NCBI GenBank assembly: GCA_900770275.1
Contig: CAAGJS010000156.1
Location: 1 to 16,711, forward strand
From: Erysipelotrichaceae bacterium
Lineage (GTDB): Bacteria > Bacillota_I > Bacilli_A > Erysipelotrichales > Erysipelotrichaceae
Length of the DNA: 16,711 nucleotides
Reading direction: 5' to 3'
Every line of letters begins with the position of its first letter. Within the stretch, counting starts at the first letter, position 1. Under the pieces are notes generated by a model. It made no database searches, was not told the DNA's origin, and was given only the letters and a program-made list of their open reading frames with translations. The position numbers were made by a program, and so were the translations under genes. Below are positions 14,312 through 16,711 of the stretch, in pieces.

Positions 14312-14755
14312 TTCTGTCCCTGGTATCACGTCAAAGAGGAATTTCTGAACGGAGAACTTGATATTCTCTTCCCTGTTGAATCCGATATGAACCAGGTTCC
14401 GGATGTGAAAGTCCATCATCTGTTTGACAGCCGGATTTATCTTGTATGCCGGAAAGAGGCTCCTCTGTCGGATCATAAAATCATCGAAACCGCAGACCTT
14501 GTGGGAAGAACTCTGATGGTCGGCGGCCCTTCCCAGGCGCCGCTGCGCAAGGTACAAAACCGCGTCGTATCGGAAACACACTGCAACTATTTCAACAGCC
14601 CAGATCACGACACGTCTCTGACGAATGTTGCGGCAGGAAGAGCACTGGTTCTGTCTCCCGCTTTTCTGAATGACCATACCGGAGAATTTGTCTGGATTCC
14701 ATTTGACTGCAGAACAGTGATTCTTGCCCAGTACCATCCTGACTTTTCGGTATAA
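14312..14755 (+). pseudogene. LysR-type regulator remnant, effector-binding domain only
   Basis: The plus-strand frame is open from just after a TAG (14309-14311) to the TAA at 14753-14755. It reads as a LysR-family effector-binding domain from its middle: KEEFLNGELDILFPVESD, RIYLVCRKEAPL, GRTLMVGGPS, NVAAGRALVLSPAF. About 147 residues remain of the usual 290-300. The winged-helix DNA-binding domain and linker are missing, and the first ATG (14387) lies inside the effector domain without a ribosome site. Its truncated 5' end faces the truncated 5' end of the flavodoxin remnant on the other strand, a few bases away. The C-terminus runs on normally, so only the start was lost. Confidence 0.75.
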
Positions 14756-14808
14756 ATGGACAATTTTCATTTTCTGCAAAAAGATTGGCAGATGAGCGAA
14801 GGTGAAGA

Positions 14809-14836
14809 TTGTGCCCGTTCCCTGGGCTGCTTAAAT
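14809..14836 (+). promoter_or_regulatory. Candidate promoter of the SDR-TetR-flavodoxin operon
   Basis: TTGTGC (14809-14814) and TTAAAT (14831-14836, 4 of 6) are 16 bases apart. Transcription would start near 14843, at the left edge of the palindromic sites. Moderate match only. Confidence 0.35.
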
Positions 14837-14843
14837 AAATGGT

Positions 14844-14866
14844 AGACAGTTGTCTGAAGTCAGACA
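14844..14866. promoter_or_regulatory. Overlapping palindromes, probable TetR operator of the SDR operon
   Basis: AGACA-GT-TGTCT (14844-14855) overlaps TGTCTGA-AG-TCAGACA (14851-14866), a perfect 7-2-7 inverted repeat, so three copies of the TGTCT/AGACA half-site alternate in 23 bases. They lie between the candidate -10 and the SDR ribosome site. The TetR gene in the same operon is the obvious candidate to bind them. Confidence 0.6.
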
Positions 14867-14885
14867 GAAGAAAAGGAGCAGACAT

Positions 14886-15638
14886 ATGAACATCGCAGTC
14901 ATTACCGGTGCATCTTCGGGACTTGGCGCGGAATTTACCAGAGCGATCGCCGAAGCTAACAGTGTAGATGAAATCTGGGTGATCGCAAGAAGAAAAGAGC
15001 GGCTCGAAGAACTTGCGAATGAACTGCACCCTGCCGTTGTAAGACCGCTGGCGATGGACCTGACAAACCGCAATTCCATCGCTGCCCTGAAACAGAAGCT
15101 GGCAGAAGAATATGCATGTGTCCGGATCCTGATCAACAATGCAGGATACTGCCGGTGCGGAAAATTTGAGGAAATGACAGAAGAAGAGATCGAAAAGATG
15201 ATCGACCTCGACATCACCGCCATGACGCTGGTAAACCGCATCTGCATCCCGTTCATGACGAAAGGAAGCTATGCAATTCTCGTCGGTTCAGTATCTTCCT
15301 TTACTCCGGTCATCGGCCAGGCCGTCTACAGTGCGGCGAAAGCCTATGTCAGCTTCCATGGCCAGATTCTGCATGCCGAGCTGAAAAAGCAGGGAATCAA
15401 TGTCATGGTACTGTCGCCGGGCAATATGAATACAGAAATGAACGTCCGCGGCGGCGAGGGAGAAAAAGCAGGATGTCTTCCCTATCTGGACCTGAAGAAG
15501 ATCACCCGGGCGGCATTGAAAAAGGCCGCTTCCGGGAAGCGCTATGATACACCTGGCTGCTTTTATAAGGGATACCGGTTTCTCAGCAAGCCGATTCCTC
15601 ATTCCCTTCTGATCAAGACAACCGACGGATTGTTCTGA
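14886..15638 (+). CDS. Classical short-chain dehydrogenase/reductase (SDR)
   Basis: A 250-residue NAD(P)-dependent oxidoreductase. The cofactor motif TGASSGLG is at 7-14, NNAG at 84-87, and the catalytic triad is Ser135, Tyr148 and Lys152 (YSAAK). Arg35-Arg36 after the second strand suggests preference for NADP(H). The C-terminal region (KKITRAALKKAASGKRYDTP, then GYRFLSKPIPHSLLIK) resembles SDRs annotated as acyl-chain or ketosphinganine-type reductases, but the substrate is not clear. The ATG at 14886 follows AAAAGGAG with seven-base spacing. It is the first gene of an operon with a TetR regulator 11 bases downstream and palindromic sites upstream, so it is probably regulated by that TetR protein. 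Confidence 0.9.
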   Translation: MNIAVITGASSGLGAEFTRAIAEANSVDEIWVIARRKERLEELANELHPAVVRPLAMDLTNRNSIAALKQKLAEEYACVRILINNAGYCRCGKFEEMTEEEIEKMIDLDITAMTLVNRICIPFMTKGSYAILVGSVSSFTPVIGQAVYSAAKAYVSFHGQILHAELKKQGINVMVLSPGNMNTEMNVRGGEGEKAGCLPYLDLKKITRAALKKAASGKRYDTPGCFYKGYRFLSKPIPHSLLIKTTDGLF

Positions 15639-15649
15639 CAGGGTGAACC

Positions 15650-16222
15650 ATGAAATATGATGTGACAAAGAAAAAGACAAAGTTTGCCGAACGTACGCTC
15701 AACGATTTCTCCAAAGTGCTGTTTGAAACACTTGCAGAGAAACGCATGGAAAATATCACGATTGGAGAACTGTGCGAAAAGGCCAATTATCCAAGAGCCA
15801 CGTTCCACAACTACTTCGACGATATCTATGATCTGCTCAATTACTGCTGGCAGCGGATGGCTGGCGAAATCGTGATTGACGATTATCCTTCGATTCCGGA
15901 GAAAGAGCGGACCTATGTCCTCTTTGAGCGCTGCTATGCCTATCTGTCCCGCTATCGGGAATCAATCGAGAAGATCATGACCCATAACCCGATGGACGGG
16001 CGGTTTGCCGAGTCACTGAAGAAATTTTTACTGGAGAAGATTTATCAGATCATCGTGAACAGCCCCTGTTCCAGAAAGTACAAGGTCCCCTATGAACTGA
16101 TGGCACAGTATTATGCCAGCACGATTCAGACCATGCTCGAATGGTGTTTTCTGAAGAAAGAACCAATGACGGAACAGCAGGCGCTGAATGCACTGCATGA
16201 TCTTTTGGAGGGAAGCCTATGA
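15650..16222 (+). CDS. TetR/AcrR-family regulator with TetR_C_7-like C-terminus
   Basis: A 190-residue regulator. The N-terminal helix-turn-helix (about 36-58: NITIGELCEKANYPRATFHN followed by YFDDIYDLL) is a TetR domain of the type that recognises TGTCT/AGACA-like palindromes. The C-terminal part is helical, with an LLEKIYQIIV and an MAQYYASTIQTMLEWCF segment near the end, as in the dihydroxyacetone-kinase-regulator-like TetR_C_7 group. It lies 11 bases after the SDR stop, and its stop overlaps the ATG of the next gene (ATGA, 16219-16222). The ribosome site is weak (AGGGTGA). It probably represses its own operon. Confidence 0.87.
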   Translation: MKYDVTKKKTKFAERTLNDFSKVLFETLAEKRMENITIGELCEKANYPRATFHNYFDDIYDLLNYCWQRMAGEIVIDDYPSIPEKERTYVLFERCYAYLSRYRESIEKIMTHNPMDGRFAESLKKFLLEKIYQIIVNSPCSRKYKVPYELMAQYYASTIQTMLEWCFLKKEPMTEQQALNALHDLLEGSL

Positions 16223-16711
16223 TTTTCTATTTTTCTGCCGAAGGCAACAGTAAGCACGTATCCGAGTGTATTCAAAATCCGAATGAGACACTGATTTCCA
16301 TCACCGATGCCGTCAGATACGGCGCATATGAATATCATGTTGACGAAGATCGGATCGGCATCGTCTCTCCGACCTACGACTGGACCCTTCCGGCGATCGT
16401 TTCCGAATTTCTCAATAAGCTGACGCTGCACTTCGACAAGAAACCTTATCTCTTCAAGGATATTCCTTTGATGCCTGCTTCGACATCAAGATGCCGGACA
16501 CGTGGACCCCGATCTTTGATCTCTCGGATCCCGAAGAAGTTAAGAAAACTCTGGGGAACAGCGAAAAGGAAATCGACGAACTGAAACAGCAACTCAATGA
16601 TAAAGTCCATGGCAGGCACATGAGCCTCACCACGCCTGTCTTCATCGGAAAACTGGGACTGGCACTCTATAACGGATACACCAGAAACACATCGAACTTA
16701 TCTGTCACCGA
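16219..16711 (+). pseudogene. EFR1-type flavodoxin gene with internal deletion and frameshift, cut by window edge
   Basis: The ATG at 16219 follows GGAGG by seven bases and overlaps the TetR stop. Residues 1-79 form the start of a flavodoxin: FYFSAEGNSKHV (FMN-binding loop), then DRIGIVSPTYDWTLP and KKPYLF. After KPYLF (16444-16455) the original frame runs to an out-of-family stop at 16582-16584. The second frame, from GGA at 16458 onward, restores EFR1-family sequence to the edge: SFDACFDIKMPDTWTPIFD, EKEIDELKQQL, HGRHMSLTTPVF, GLALYNGYTRNTSNLSVT. The missing piece is the strand-loop with the conserved TYG-type FMN contact plus a helix, about 25-30 residues by family comparison. Any ferredoxin-like [4Fe-4S] domain would lie beyond the window. 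A sequencing or assembly error cannot be excluded from this window alone. Confidence 0.75.

Noticed and set aside
14387..14755. Independent 122-residue gene
   Set aside because: LysR homology continues in frame upstream of this ATG to about 14325, no ribosome site precedes it, and the DNA-binding domain is missing.
14243..14779. 178-residue minus-strand open frame
   Set aside because: It is antisense to the LysR remnant and shows no family resemblance; the flavodoxin remnant uses a different minus frame.

Overview
The window looks like chromosome of a low-to-moderate GC Gram-positive anaerobe (Firmicutes). The evidence is strong AGGAGG-type ribosome sites, dense ATGA-overlapping operons, a PerR/reverse-rubrerythrin oxidative-stress pair, and a three-gene glycerol-3-phosphate dehydrogenase-like cassette with a DUF1667 protein. 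An Erysipelotrichaceae-like source is a guess from gene style only. No tRNA, rRNA, CRISPR array or insertion sequence was seen.

Region 1 (1-4952, minus strand) is one tightly packed operon. It encodes a GlpA-like flavoprotein with a BFD-type [2Fe-2S] domain and an unusual N-terminal BON-like extension, a GlpB-like FAD/NAD(P) oxidoreductase, a cysteine-rich DUF1667 protein, and a FAD-linked oxidase strongly resembling alkyl-dihydroxyacetonephosphate synthase (AGPS) that runs off the left edge. A divergent TetR gene (5103-5690) shares a 150-bp intergenic region. That region carries a near-consensus promoter and two palindromes lying just downstream of its -10 box, so the operon is probably controlled by this TetR protein.

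Region 2 (5746-11712, minus strand) is a second operon: a membrane spermidine-synthase-like protein, a MATE transporter, a SNF2-type helicase with a helix-hairpin-helix, and a membrane-anchored glycerophosphodiester phosphodiesterase. A perfect hairpin separates it from the convergent TetR gene. The phosphodiesterase yields glycerol 3-phosphate, the expected substrate of the region 1 dehydrogenase.

Region 3 (11713-13645, plus strand) holds PerR and reverse rubrerythrin behind a promoter overlapped by a good PerR-box match, then a terminator, then a nitroreductase-family gene with its own promoter and a terminator whose loop contains the stop codon.

Region 4 (13678-16711) is decayed. A flavodoxin fragment is fused in frame to the second part of a hexapeptide acetyltransferase. 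It lies head-to-head with a LysR fragment lacking its DNA-binding half, as if one deletion removed the shared promoter and both 5' ends. An intact SDR-TetR pair with palindromic operator-like sites follows. Last comes an EFR1-type flavodoxin gene that has lost an internal segment and shifted frame. Three deletion-like scars within about 2.5 kb, two of them inside flavodoxin-fold genes, are the main structural surprise. The AGPS homologue in a glycerol-phosphate operon is the main functional one.
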